Positions 35,201-48,126 of a DNA stretch of 64,000 nucleotides are shown in pieces. Position 1 is the first letter of the stretch; each line of letters begins with the position of its first letter. A model generated the notes under the pieces. It saw only the letters and a program-made list of their open reading frames with translations, was not told the origin of the DNA and did not search any database. The translations under genes were made by a program, and so were the position numbers. Source of the stretch: Aplectana chamaeleonis. Lineage: Eukaryota > Nematoda > Chromadorea > Rhabditida > Cosmocercidae. Where the stretch lies: contig JAPDOI010001339.1 in NCBI GenBank assembly GCA_029168955.1, positions 62,001 to 126,000 of the forward strand. Direction: 5' to 3'.

Positions 35201-38200
35201 TGTGCACCCAAACTTGAGTCCCGTCCACAGTTCCCGTCGCTCTGTGCACTCCCACTTGGGTCCCGTCCACAGTTCCCGGCGCTCTGTGGACTCCCAGTTG
35301 GGTCCCGCCCACTTTTACCGGCGCGTTGTGCACTCCAACCTGAGTCCCGTCCACAGTTCCCGGCGCTCTGTGGACTCCCAGTTGGGTCCCGCCCACTTCT
35401 ACCGGCGCGTTGTGCACTCCAACTGGAGTCCCGTCCACAGTTCCCGGCGCTCTGTGGACTCCCCAGTTGGGTCCCGCCCACTTCTACCGGCGCGTTGTGC
35501 ACTCCAACTGGAGTCCCGTCCACAGTTCCCGGCGCTCTGTGGACTCCCGATTGGGTCCGGCCCACTTCTACCAGCGCGTTGTGCACTCCAACCTGAGTCC
35601 CGTCCACAGTTCCCGGCGCTCTGTGGACTCCCAGTTGGGTCCCGCCCACTTTTACCGGCGCGTTGTGCACTCCCACTTGAGTCCCGTCCACAGTTCCCGG
35701 CGCTCTGTGGACTCCCAGTTGGGTCCCTCCCACTTTTACCGGCGCGTTGTGCACTCCAACTTGGGTCCCGTCCACATTCCCGGCGCTCTGTGGACTCCCA
35801 GTTGGGTCCCGCCCACTTCTACCGGCGCGTTGTGCACTCCAACTTGAGTCCCGTCCACAGTTCCCGTCGCTCTGTGGACTCCCAGTTGGGTCCCGCCCAC
35901 TTCTACCGGCGCGTTGTGCACTCCCACTTGGGTCCCGTCCACAGTTCCCGGCGCTCTGTGGACTCCCAGTTGGGCCCCCCCCACTTCTACCGGCGCGTTG
36001 TGCACTCCCACTTGGGTCCCGTCCACAGTTCCCGGCGCTCTGTGGACTCCCAGTTGGGTCCCGCCCACTTCTACCGGCGCGTTGTGCACTCCAACTTGAG
36101 TCCCGTCCACAGTTCCCGTCGCTCTGTGGACTCCCAGTTGGGTCCCGCCCACTTCTACCGGCGCGTTGTGCACTCCAACTGGAGTCCCGTTCACAGTTCC
36201 CGGCACTCTGTGGACTCCCAGTTGTCCCGCCCACTTTTACCGGCGCGTTGTGCACTCCAATCCTGAGTCCCGTCCACAGTTCCCGTCGCTCTGTGGACTC
36301 CCAGTTGGGTCCCGCCCACTTCTACCGGCGCGTTGTGCACTCCAACTTGGGTCCCGTCCACAGTTCCCGGCGCTCTGTGGACTCCCAGTTGGGTCCCGCC
36401 AACTTTTACCGGCGCGTTGTGCACTCCCACTTGGGTCCCCTCCACAGTTCCCGTCGCTCTGTGGACTCCCAGTTGGGTCCCGCCCACTTCTAGCGGCGCG
36501 TTGTGCACTCCAACTGGAGTCTCGTCCGCAGTTCCCGGCGCTCTATGGACTCCCAGTTGGGTCCCGCCCACTTTTACCGGCGCGTTGTGCACTCCAACTT
36601 GAGTCCCGTCCACAGTTCCCGTCGCTCTGTGGACTCCCAGTTGGGTCCCACCCACTTCTACCGGCGCGTTGTGCATTCCAACTGAAGTCTCGTCCGCAGT
36701 TCCCGGCGCTCTATGGACTCCCAGTTGGGTACCGCCCACTTTTACCGGCGCGTTGTGCACTCCAACTTGAGTCCCGTCCACAGTTCCCGTCGCTCTGTGG
36801 ACTCCCAGTTGGGTCCCGCCCACTTTTACCGGAGCGTTGTGCACTCCAACTTGGGTCCCGTCCACATTTCCAGAGCTCTCTCCACTCCCAGTTAAATTCC
36901 GCCCACTGCTACCGGCGCGTTGTGCAGTCCAACCTGAGTCCCGTCCACAGTTCCCGGCGCTCTGTGGACTCCCGATTGGGTCCCGCCCACTTCTACCGGC
37001 GCGTTGTGCACTCCAACTTGAGTCCCGTCCACAGTTCTCGGCGCTCTGTGGACTCCCAGTTGGGTCCCGTCCACTTTTACCGGCGCGTTGTGCACTCCAA
37101 CCTGAGTCCCGTCCACAGTTCCCGGCGCTCTGTGGACTCCCGATTGGCCCCGCCCACTTCTACCGGCGCGTTGTGCACTCCAACCTGAGTCCCGTCCACA
37201 GTTCCCGGCGCTCTGTGGACTCCCGATTGGGTCCGGCCCACTTCTACCAGCGCGTTGTGCACTCCAACCTGAGTCCCGTCCACAGTTCCCGGCGCTCTGT
37301 GGACTCCCAGTTGGGTCCCGCCCACTTTTACCGGCGCCTTGTGCACTCCCACTTGGGTCCCGTCCACAGTTACCGGCGCTCTGTGGACTCCCGATTGGGT
37401 CCCGCCCACTTCTACCGGCGCGTTGTGCACTCCAACTTGAGTCCCGTCCACAGTTTCCGTCGCTCTGTGGACTCCCAGTTGGGTCCCGCCCACTTCTACC
37501 GGCGCGTTGTGCACTCCAACTTGAGTCCCGTCCACAGTTCCCGTCGCTCTGTGGACTCCCAGTTGGGTCCCACCCACTTCTACCGGCGCGTTGTGCACTC
37601 CAACTGGAGTCTCGTCCGCAGTTCCCGGCGCTCTATGGACTCCCAGTTGGGTCCCGCCCACTTCTACCGGCGCGTTGTGCACTCCAACTTGAGTCCCGTC
37701 CACAGTTCCCGGCGCTCTGTGGACTCCCAGTTGTGTCCCGCCCACTTCTACCGGCGCGTTGTGCACTCCAACTTGGGTCCCGTCCACATTTCCAGAGCTC
37801 TCTGCACTCCTAGTTAAATTCCGGCCACTTCTACCGGCGCGTTGTGCACTCCAACTTGAGTCCCGTCCACAGTTCCCGTCGCTCTGTGGACTCCCAGTTG
37901 GGTCCCGCCCACTTCTACCGGCGCGTTGTGCACTCCAACTGGAGTCCCGTCCACAGTTCCCGGCGCTCTGTGGACTCCCAATTGGGTCCCACCCACTTTT
38001 ACCGGAGCGTTGTGCACTCCAACTTGGGTCCCGTCCACATTTCCAGAGCTCTCTGCACTCCTAGTTAAATTCCGGCCACTTCTACCGGCGCGTTGTGCAC
38101 CCAAACTTGAGTCCCGTCCACAGTTCCCGTCGCTCTGTGCACTCCCACTTGGGTCCCGTCCACAGTTCCCGGCGCTCTGTGGACTCCCAGTTGGGTCCCG

Positions 38201-41200
38201 CCCACTTCTACCGGCGCGTTGTGCACTCCATCTTGAGTCCCGTCCACAGTTCCCGGCGCTCTGTGGACTCCCAGTTGGGTCCCACCCACTTCTACCGGCG
38301 CGTTGTGCACTCCAACTGGAGTCTCGTCCGCAGTTCCCGGCGCTCTATGGACTCCCAGTTGGGTCCCGCCCACTTCTACCGGCGCGTTGTGCACTCCAAC
38401 TGGAGTCCCGTCCACAGTTCCCGGCGCTCTGTGGACTCCCAGTTGGGTCCCGCCCACTTCTACCGGCGCGTTGTGCACTCCAACTGAGTCCCGTCCACAG
38501 TTCCCGGCGCTCTGTGGACTCCCAGTTGGGTCCCGCCCACTTCTACCGGCGCGTTGTGCACTCCAACTGGAGTCCCGTCCACAGTTCCCGGCGCTCTGTG
38601 GACTCCCATTGGGTCCCGCCCACTTCTACCGGCGCGTTGTCCACAGTTCCTATGCTCTGTGGACTCCCAGTTGGGTCCCGCCCACTTTTACCGGCGCGTT
38701 GTGCACTCCAACTGGGTCCCGTCCACAGTTCCCGGCGCTCTGTGGACTCCCCGGATTGGGTCCCGCCCACTTCTACCGGCGCGTTGTGCACTCCCAGTTG
38801 GGTCCCGTCCACACTTCTACCGGCGTCTGTGCACTCCAAGGTCCCGTCCACTTTTACCGGCGCGTTGTGCACTCCAACCTGAGTCCCGTCCACAGTTCCC
38901 GGCGCTCTGTGGACTCCCGATCGGGTCCCGCCCACTTCTACCGGCGCGTTTTGCACTCCAACCTGAGTCCCGTTCACAGTTCCCGGCGCTCTGTGGACTC
39001 CCAGTTGGGTCCCGCCCACTTCTACCGGGGCGTTGTGCACTCCCACTTGGGTCCCGTCCACAGTTCCCGTCGCTCTGTGGACTCCCGATTGGGTCCCGCC
39101 CACTTCTACCGGCGCGTTGTGCACTCCAACCTGAGTCCCGTCCACAGTTCCCGGCGCTCTGTGGACTCCCAGTTGAGTCCCGCCCACTTCTACCGGCGCG
39201 TTGTGCACTCCAACTTGAGTCCCGTCCACAGTTCCCGTCGCTCTGTGGACTCCCAGTCGGGTCCCGCCCACTTCTACCGGCGCGTTGTGCACTCCAACTT
39301 GAGTCCCGTCCACAGTTCCCGGCGCTCTGTGGACTCCCAGTTAAATCCCGCCCACTTTTACCGGCGCGTTGTGCACTCCAACCTGAGTCCCGTCCACAGT
39401 TCCCGGCGCTCTGTGGACTCCCAGTTGGGTCCCGCCCACTTTTACCGGCGCGTTGTGCACTCCAACTTGAGTCCCGTCCACAGTTCCTGTCGCTCTGTGG
39501 ACTCCCAGTTGGGTCCCGCCCACTTCTACCGGCGCGTTGTGCACTCCAACTTGAGTCCCGTCCACAGTTCCCAGAGCTCTGTGGACTCCCAGTTGGGTCC
39601 CACCCACTTCTACCGGCGCGTTGTGCCCTCCACCTTGACTCCCGCCCACAGTTCCCGGCGCTCTGTGGACTCCCAGTTGGGTCCCGCCCACTTCTACCGG
39701 CGCGTTGTGCCCTCCAACTTGAGTCCCGTCCACAGTTCCCGTCGCTCTGTGGACTCCCAGTTGGGTCCCGCCCACTTTTACCGGAGCGTTGTGCACTCCA
39801 ACTTGGGTCCCGTCCACATTTCCAGAGCTCTCTCCACTCCTAGTTAAATTCCGGCCACTTCTACCGGCGCGTTGTGCCCTCCAACTTGAGTCCCGTCCAC
39901 AGTTCCCGGCGCTCTGTGGACTCCCAGTTGGGTCCCGCCCACTTCTACCGGCGCGTTGTGCACTCCAACTTGGGTCCCGTCCACAGTTCCCGGCGCTCTG
40001 TGGACTCCCAGTTGGGTCCCGCCCACTTTTACCGGCGCGTTGTGCACTCCCACTTGGGTCCCGTCCACAGTTCTCGGCGCTCTGTGGACTCCCAGTTGGG
40101 TCCCGCCCACTTCTACCGGCGCGTTGTGCACTCCAACTTGAGTCCCCGTCCACAGCTCCCGTCGCTCTGTGGACTCCCAGTTGGGTCCCGCCCACTTCTA
40201 CCGGCGCGTTGTGCACTCCAACCGAGTCTCGTCCGCAGTCCCCGGCGCTCTGTGGACCCCCAGTTGGGTCCCGCCCACTTTTACCGGCGCGTTGTGCACT
40301 CCAACTTGAGTCCCGTCCACAGTTTCCGTCGCTCTGTGGACTCCCAGTTGGGTCCCGCCCACTTCTACCGGCGCGTTGTGCACTCCAACTTGAGTCCCGT
40401 CCACAGTTCCCGGCGCTCTGTGGACTCCCAGTTGGGTCCCGCCCACTTTTACCGGCGCGTTGTGCACTCCAACTCTGGGTCCCGTCCACAGTTCCCGTCG
40501 CTCTGTGGACTCCCAGTTGGGTCCCGCCCACTTTTACCGGAGCGTTGTGCACTCCAACTTGGGTCCCGTCCACATTTCCAGAGCTCTCTCCACTCCTAGT
40601 TAAATTCCGGCCACTTCTACCGGCGCGTTGTGCCCTCCAACTTGGGTCCCGTCCACAGTTCCCGGCGCTCTGTGGACTCCCAGTTGGGTCCCACCCACTT
40701 CTACCGGCGCGATGTGCACTCCAACCAGAGTCTCGTCCGCACTTCCCGGCGCTCTGTGGACTCCCCGTTGGGTCCCGCCCACTTTTACCGGCGCGTTGTG
40801 CACTCCAACTTGAGTCCCGTCCACAGTTCCCGGCGCTCTGTGGACTCCCAGTTGTGTCCCGCCCACTTCTACCGGCGCGTTGTGCACTCCAACTTGAGTC
40901 CCGTCCACAGTTCTCGGCGCTCTGTGGACTCCCAGTTGGGTCCCGTCCACTTTTACCGGCGCGTTGTGCACTCCAACCTGAGTCCCGTCCACAGTTCCCG
41001 GCGCTCTGTGGACTCCCCAGTTGGGTCCCGACCACTTCTACCGGCGCGTTGTGCACTCCAACTTGAGTCCCGTCCACAGTTCCCGTCGCTCTGTGGACTC
41101 CCAGTTGGGTCCCGCCCACTTCTACCGGCGCGTTGTGCACTCCAACCTGGGTCCCGTCCACAGTTCCCGGCGCTCTGTGGACTCCCAGTTGGGTCCCGCC

Positions 41201-42308
41201 CACTTCTACCGGCGCGTTGTGCACTCCAACTTGGGTCCCGTCCACAGTTCCCGGCGCTCTGTGGACTCCCAGTTGGGTCCCGGCCACTTCTACCGGCGCG
41301 TTGTGCACTCCAACTGGAGTCCCGTCCACAGTTCCCGTCGCTCTGTGGACTCCCAGTTGGGTCCCGCCCACTTCTACCGTCGCGTTGTGCACTCCAACTG
41401 GAGTCTCGTCCACAGTTCCCGGCGCTCTGTGGACTCCCAGTTGGGTCCCGCCCACTTTAACCGGCGCGTTGTGCACTCCAACCCTGAGTCCCGTCCACAG
41501 TTCCCGGCGCTCTGTGGACTCCAGTTGGGTCCCGCCCACTTCTACCGGCGCGTTGTGCACTCCAACTGGAGTCCCGTCCACAGTTCCCGGCGCTCTGTGG
41601 ACTCCCAGTTGGGTCCCGCCCACTTCTACCGGCGCGTTGTGCACTCCAACTTGGAGTCCCGTCCACAGTTCCCGGCGCTCTGTGGACCTCCAGTTGGGTC
41701 CCGGCCCACTTTACCGGCGCGTTGTGCACTCCAACTTGAGTCCCGTCCACAGTTCCCGTCGCTCTGTGGACTCCCGATTGGGTCCCGCCCACTTCTACCG
41801 GCGCGTTGTGCACTCCAACTTGAGTCCCGTCCACAGTTCCCGTCGCTCTGTGGACTCCCAGTTGGGTCCCGCCCACTTCTACCGGCGCGTTGTGCACTCC
41901 AACTTGAGTCCCGTCCACAGTTCCCGGCGCTCTGTGGACTCCCAGTTGGGTCCCACCCACTTCTACCGGCGCGTTGTGCACTCCAACTGGAGTCTCGTCC
42001 GCAGTTCCCGGCGCTCTATGGACTCCCAGTTGGGTCCCGCCCACTTCTACCGGCGCGTTGTGCACTCCAACTGGAGTCTCGTCCGCAGTTCCCGGCGCTC
42101 TATGGACTCCCAGTTGGGTCCCGCCCACTTTTACCGGCGCGTTGTGCACTCCAACTTGAGTCCCGTCCACAGTTCCCGTCGCTCTGTGGACTCCCAGTTG
42201 GGTCCCGCCCACTTTTACCGGCGCGTTGTGCACTCCAACTTGAGTCCCGTCCACAGTTCCCGGCGCTCTGTGGACTCCCAGTTGTGTCCCGCCCACTTCT
42301 ACCGGCGC

Positions 42309-42391
42309 GTTGTGCACTCCAACTTGGGTCCCGTCCACATTTCCAGAGCTCTCTGCACTCCTAGTTAAATTCCGGCCACTTCTACCGGCGC
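42309..42391 (+). repeat. Variant satellite B unit V (83 bp), example
   Basis: This type of unit replaces the usual B2 half with CTGCACTCCTAGTTAAATTC followed by CGGCCAC, and the B1 end with CACATTTCCAGAGCTCT. It is 83 bp, one base short, so it shifts frame and brings stop triplets. About 40 such units occur in satellite B. Their AGTTAAATTCC cores lie near 28,513, 28,680, 29,267, 29,434, 30,222, 30,388, 30,598, 31,186, 32,105, 33,318, 33,484, 33,706, 34,290, 34,796, 34,962, 35,172, 36,891, 37,814, 38,065, 39,843, 40,596, 42,364, 42,531, 43,539, 44,757, 47,437, 48,273, 49,276, 51,040, 53,388, 53,637, 54,137, 54,590, 55,606, 56,192, 63,370 and 63,537. Confidence 0.9.
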
Positions 42392-42561
42392 GTTGTGCAC
42401 TCCAACTTGAGTCCCGTCCACAGTTCCCGTCGCTCTGTGGACTCCCAATTGGGTCCCACCCACTTTTACCGGAGCGTTGTGCACTCCAACTTGGGTCCCG
42501 TCCACATTTCCAGAGCTCTCTGCACTCCTAGTTAAATTCCGGCCACTTCTACCGGCGCGTT

Positions 42562-44590
42562 GTGCACCCAAACTTGAGTCCCGTCCACAGTTCCCGTCGC
42601 TCTGTGGACTCCCAGTTGGGTCCCGCCCACTTCTACCGGCGCGTTGTGCACTCCAACTTGAGTCCCGTCCACAGTTCCCGGCGCTCTGTGGACTCCCAGT
42701 TGGGTCCCGCCCACTTCTACCGGCGCGTTGTGCACTCCAACTGGAGTCTCGTCCGCAGTTCCCGGCGCTCTATGGACTCCCAGTTGGGTCCCGCCCACTT
42801 CTACCGGCGCGTTGTGCACTCCAACTGGAGTCTCGTCCGCAGTTCCCGGCGCTCTATGGACTCCCAGTTGGGTCCCGCCCACTTTTACCGGCGCGTTGTG
42901 CACTCCAACTGGAGTCTCGTCCGCAGTTCCCGGCGCTCTATGGACTCCCAGTTGGGTCCCGCCCACTTTTACCGGCGCGTTGTGCACTCCAACTTGAGTC
43001 CCGTCCACAGTTCCCGTCGCTCTGTGGACTCGCAGTTGGGTCCCGCCCACTTTTACCGGAGCGTTGTGCACTCCAACTTGGGTCCCGTCCACAGTTCTCG
43101 GCGCTCTGTGGACTCCCAGTTGGGTCCCGCCCACTTCTACCGGCGCGTTGTGCACTCCAACTTGAGTCCCGTCCACAGCTCCCGTCGCTCTGTGGACTCC
43201 CAGTTGGGTCCCGCCCACTTCTACCGTCGCGTTGTGCACTCCAACTGGAGTCTCGTCCGCAGTTCCCGGCGCTCTGTGGACCCCCAGTTGGGTCCCGCCC
43301 ACTTTAACCGGCGCGTTGTGCACTCCAACTTGAGTCCCGTCCACAGTTCCCGTCGCTCTGTGGACTCCCAGTTGGGTCCCGCCCACTTCTACCGGCGCGT
43401 TGTGCACTCCAACTGGAGTCCCGTCCACAGTTCCCGGCGCTCTGTGGACTCCCAATTGGGTCCCACCCACTTTTACCGGAGCGTTGTGCACTCCAACTTG
43501 GGTCCCGTCCACATTTCCAGAGCTCTCTGCACTCCTAGTTAAATTCCGGCCACTTCTACCGGCGCGTTGTGCACCCAAACTTGAGTCCCGTCCACAGTTC
43601 CCGTCGCTCTGTGCACTCCCACTTGGGTCCCGTCCACAGTTCCCGGCGCTCTGTGGACTCTCAGTTGGGTCCCGCCCACTTCTACCGGCGCGTTGTGCAC
43701 TCCAACTTGAGTCCCGTCCACAGTTCCCGGTGCTCTGTGGACTCCCAGTTGGGTCCCACCCACTTCTACCGGCGCGTTGTGCACTCCAACTGGAGTCTCG
43801 TCCGCAGTTCACGGCGCTCTATGGACTCCCAGTTGGGTCCCGCCCACTTCTACCGGCGCGTTGTGCACTCCAACTGGAGTCTCGTCCGCAGTTCCCGGCG
43901 CTCTATGGACTCCCAGTTGGGTCCCGCCCACTTTTACCGGCGCGTTGTGCACTCCAACTGGAGTCTCGTCCGCAGTTCCCGGCGCTCTATGGACTCCCAG
44001 TTGGGTCCCGCCCACTTTTACCGGCGCGTTGTGCACTCCAACTTGAGTCCCGTCCACAGTTCCCGTCGCTCTGTGGACTCCCAGTTGGGTCCCGCCCACT
44101 TTTACCGGAGCGTTGTGCACTCCAACTTGGGTCCCGTCCACAGTTCTCGGCGCTCTGTGGACTCCCAGTTGGGTCCCGCCCACTTCTACCGGCGCGTTGT
44201 GCACTCCAACTTGAGTCCCGTCCACAGCTCCCGTCGCTCTGTGGACTCCCAGTTGGGTCCCGCCCACTTCTACCGTCGCGTTGTGCACTCCAACTGGAGT
44301 CTCGTCCGCAGTTCCCGGCGCTCTGTGGACCCCCAGTTGGGTCCCGCCCACTTTAACCGGCGCGTTGTGCACTCCAACTTGAGTCCCGTCCACAGTTCCC
44401 GTCGCTCTGTGGACTCCCAGTTGGGTCCCGCCCACTTCTACCGGCGCGTTGTGCACTCCAACTTGAGTCCCGTCCACAGTTCCCGTCGCTCTGTGGACTC
44501 CCAGTTGGGTCCCACCCACTTCTACCGGCGCGTTGTGCACTCCAACTTGAGTCCCGTCCACAGTTCCCGGCGCTCTGTGGACTCCCAGTT
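42562..44590 (+). repeat. Tandem ~1,049-bp duplication within satellite B
   Basis: A run containing three consecutive GGAGTCTCGTCCGCAG/CTCTATGGAC units followed by a fixed order of other variants begins near 42,728 and again near 43,777, an offset of 1,049 bp (25 monomers of 42 bp, less one base). The copies match closely with scattered single differences, such as GACTCGCAG near 43,029 against GACTCCCAG in the second copy. Confidence 0.82.
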
Positions 44591-47476
44591 GTGTCCCGCC
44601 CACTTCTACCGGCGCGTTGTGCACTCCAACTTGAGTCCCGTCCACAGTTCCCGGCGCTCTGTGGACTCCCAGTTGTGTCCCGCCCACTTCTACCGGCGCG
44701 TTGTGCACTCCAACTTGGGTCCCGTCCACATTTCCAGAGCTCTCTGCACTCCTAGTTAAATTCCGGCCACTTCTACCGGCGCGTTGTGCACTCCAACTTG
44801 AGTCCCGTCCACAGTTCCCGTCGCTCTGTGGACTCCCAGTTGGGTCCCACCCACTTCTACCGGCGCGTTGTGCACTCCAACTTGAGTCCCGTCCACAGTT
44901 CCCGGCGCTCTGTGGACTCCCAGTTGGGTCCCACCCACTTCTACCGGCGCGTTGTGCACTCCAACTTGAGTCCCGTCCACAGTTCCCGGCGCTCTGTGGA
45001 CTCCCAGTTGTGTCCCGCCCACTTCTACCGGCGCGTTGTGCACTCCAACTTGAGTCCCGTCCACAGTTCCCGGCGCTCTGTGGACTCCCCAGTTGGGTCC
45101 CGGCCACTTCTACCGGCGCGTTGTGCACTCCAAACTTGAGTCCCGTCCACAGTTCCCGGCGCTCTGTGGACTCCCAGTTGGGTCCCGCCCACTTTTACCG
45201 GCGCGTTGTGCACTCCAACTGGGTCCCGTCCACAGTTCCCGGCGCTCTGTGGACTCCCAGTTGGGTCCCGCCCACTTCTACCGGCGCGCTGTGCACTCCA
45301 ACTTGGGTCCCGTCCACAGTTCCCGTCGCTCTGTGGACTCCCGATTGGGTCCCGCCCACTTCTACCGGCGCGTTGTGCACTCCAACCTGAGTCCCGTCCA
45401 CAGTTCCCGGCGCTCTGTGGACTCCCGATTGGGTCCCGCCCACTTCTACCGGCGCGTTGTGCACTCCCACTTGGGTCCCGTCCACAGTTCCCGGCGCTCT
45501 GTGGACTCCCAGTTGGGTCCCGCCCACTTCTACCGGCGCGTTGCGCACTCCAACTTGAGTCCCGTCCACAGTTCCCGCCGCTCTGTGGACTCCCAGTTGG
45601 GTCCCGCCCACTTCTACCGGCGCGTTGTGCACTCCCACTTGGGTCCCGTCCACAGTTCCCGGCGCTCTGTGGACTTCCGATTGGGTCCCGCCCACTTTTA
45701 CCGGCGCGTTGTGCACTCCCACTTGAGTCCCGTCCACAGTTCCCGGCGCTCTGTGGACTCCCAGTTGGGTCCCGCCCACTTCTACCGGCGCGTTGTGCAC
45801 TCCCACTTGGGTCCCGTCCACAGTTCCCGGCGCTCTGTGGACTCCCGATTGGGTCCCGCCCACTTTTACCGGCGCGTTGTGCACTCCAACTTGAGTCCCG
45901 TCCACAGATCCCGTCGCTCTGTGGACTCCCAGTTGGGTCCCGCCCACTTCTACCGGCGCGTTGTGCACTCCAACCTGAGTCCCGTCCACAGTTCCCGGCG
46001 CTCTGTGGACTCCCAGTTGGATCCCGCCCACTTTTACCGGCGCGTGGTGCACTCCCACTTGGGTCCCGTCCACACTTCCCGGCGCTCTGTGGACTCCCAG
46101 TTGCGTCCCGCCCACTTTTACCGGCGCGTTGTGCACTCCCACTTGAGTCCCGTCCACAGTTCCCGTCGCTCTGTGGACTCCCAGTTGGGTCCCGCCCACT
46201 TTTACCGGCGCGTTGTGCACTCCAACTCTGGGTCCCGTCCACAGTTCCCGGCGCTCTGTGGACTCCCAGTTGGGTCCCGCCCACTTCTACCGGCGCGTTG
46301 TGCACTCCAACTTGAGTCCCGTCCACAGTTCCCGGCGCTCTGTGGACTCCCAGTTGGGTCCCGCCCACTTCTACCGGCGCGTTGTGCACTCCAACTGGAG
46401 TCCCGTCCACAGTTCCCGGCGCTCTGTGGACTCCCAGTTGGGTCCCGCCCACTTTACCGGCGTTGTGCACTTCCAACCGAGTCCCGTCCACAGTTCCCGG
46501 CGCTCTGTGGACTCCCAGTTGGGTCCCGCCCACTTTTACCGGCGCGTTGTGCACTCCTGGGTCCCGTCCACAGTTCCCGGCGCTCTGTGGACTCCCAGTT
46601 GGGTCCCGCCCACTTTTACCGGCGCGTTGTGCACTCCAACTTGAGTCCCGTCCACAGTTCCCGGCGCTCTGTGGACTCCCAGTTGGGTCCCGCCCACTTT
46701 TACCGGCGCGTTGTGCACTAACTGGGTCCCGTCCACAGTTCTCGGCGCTCTGTGGACCCCCAGTTGGGTCCCGCCCACTTTTACCGGCGCGTTGTGCACT
46801 CCAACTTGAGTCCCGTCCACAGTTCCCGTCGCTCTGTGGACTCCCAGTTGGGTCCCGCCCACTTCTACCGGCGCGTTGTGCACTCCCACTTAGGTCCCGT
46901 CCACAGTTCCCGGCGCTCTGTGGACTCCCAATTGGGTCCCGCCAACTTTTACCGGCGCGTTGTGCACTCCCACTTGGGTCCCCTCCACAGTTCCCGTCGC
47001 TCTGTGGACTCCCAGTTGGGTCCCGCCCACTTTTACCGGCGCGTTGTGCACTCCCACTTGGGTCCCGTCCACAGTTCTCGGCGCTCTGTGGACTCCCAGT
47101 TGGGTCCCGCCCACTTCTACCGGCGCGTTGTGCACTCCAACTTGAGTCCCGTCCACAGTTCCCGTCGCTCTGTGGACTCCCAGTTGGGTCCCACCCACTT
47201 CTACCGGCGCGTTGTGCACTCCAACTGGAGTCTCGTCCGCAGTTCCCGGCGCTCTATGGACTCCCAGTTGGGTCCCGCCCACTTTTACCGGCGCGTTGTG
47301 CACTCCAACTTGAGTCCCGTCCACAGTTCCCGTCGCTCTGTGGACTCCCAGTTGGGTCCCGCCCACTTTTACCGGAGCGTTGTGCACTCCAACTTGGGTC
47401 CCGTCCACATTTCCAGAGCTCTCTGCACTCCTAGTTAAATTCCGGCCACTTCTACCGGCGCGTTGTGCCCTCCAAC

Positions 47477-48126
47477 TTGAGTCCCGTCCACAGTTCCCGG
47501 CGCTCTGTGGACTCCCAGTTGGGTCCCGCCCACTTCTACCGGCGCGTTGTGCACTCCAACTTGGGTCCCGTCCACAGTTCCCGGCGCTCTGTGGACTCCC
47601 AGTTGGGTCCCGCCCACTTTTACCGGCGCGTTGTGCACTCCCACTTGGGTCCCGTCCACAGTTCTCGGCGCTCTGTGGACTCCCAGTTGGGTCCCGCCCA
47701 CTTCTACCGGCGCGTTGTGCACTCCAACTTGAGTCCCGTCCACAGCTCCCGTCGCTCTGTGGACTCCCAGTTGGGTCCCGCCCACTTCTACCGTCGCGTT
47801 GTGCACTCCAACTGGAGTCTCGTCCGCAGTTCCCGGCGCTCTGTGGACCCCCAGTTGGGTCCCGCCCACTTTTACCGGCGCGTTGTGCACTCCAACTTGA
47901 GTCCCGTCCACAGTTCCCGTCGCTCTGTGGACTCCCAGTTGGGTCCCGCCCACTTCTACCGGCGCGTTGTGCACTCCAACTTGGGTCCCGTCCACAGTTC
48001 CCGGCGCTCTGTGGACTCCCAGTTGGGTCCCGCCCACTTTTACCGGCGCGTTGTGCACTCCCACTTGGGTCCCGTCCACAGTTCTCGGCGCTCTGTGGAC
48101 TCCCAGTTGGGTCCCGCCCACTTCTA
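47477..48126 (+). repeat. 420-bp (5 x 84) higher-order repeat block, left counterpart
   Basis: Subtype order repeats with a 420-bp period: 47,547 and 47,967 begin matching stretches. The block 47,507-48,126 matches 62,603-63,222 base for base as far as I can see by eye (constant offset 15,096), then diverges at CTTCTACAGGCGCGTTGGGC. The block follows a V unit and a GTGCCCTCC unit, as do related copies starting near 39,870 and 63,567. Confidence 0.85.

Noticed and set aside
39341..41644. 767-codon minus-strand open frame (and dozens of similar long frames in satellite B)
   Set aside because: 84 bp is 28 codons, so any stop-free phase stays open across units. Several frames on both strands are open at once, ends coincide with the 83-bp variant unit or single-base indels, and the predicted product is only a 28-residue period with no known domain.
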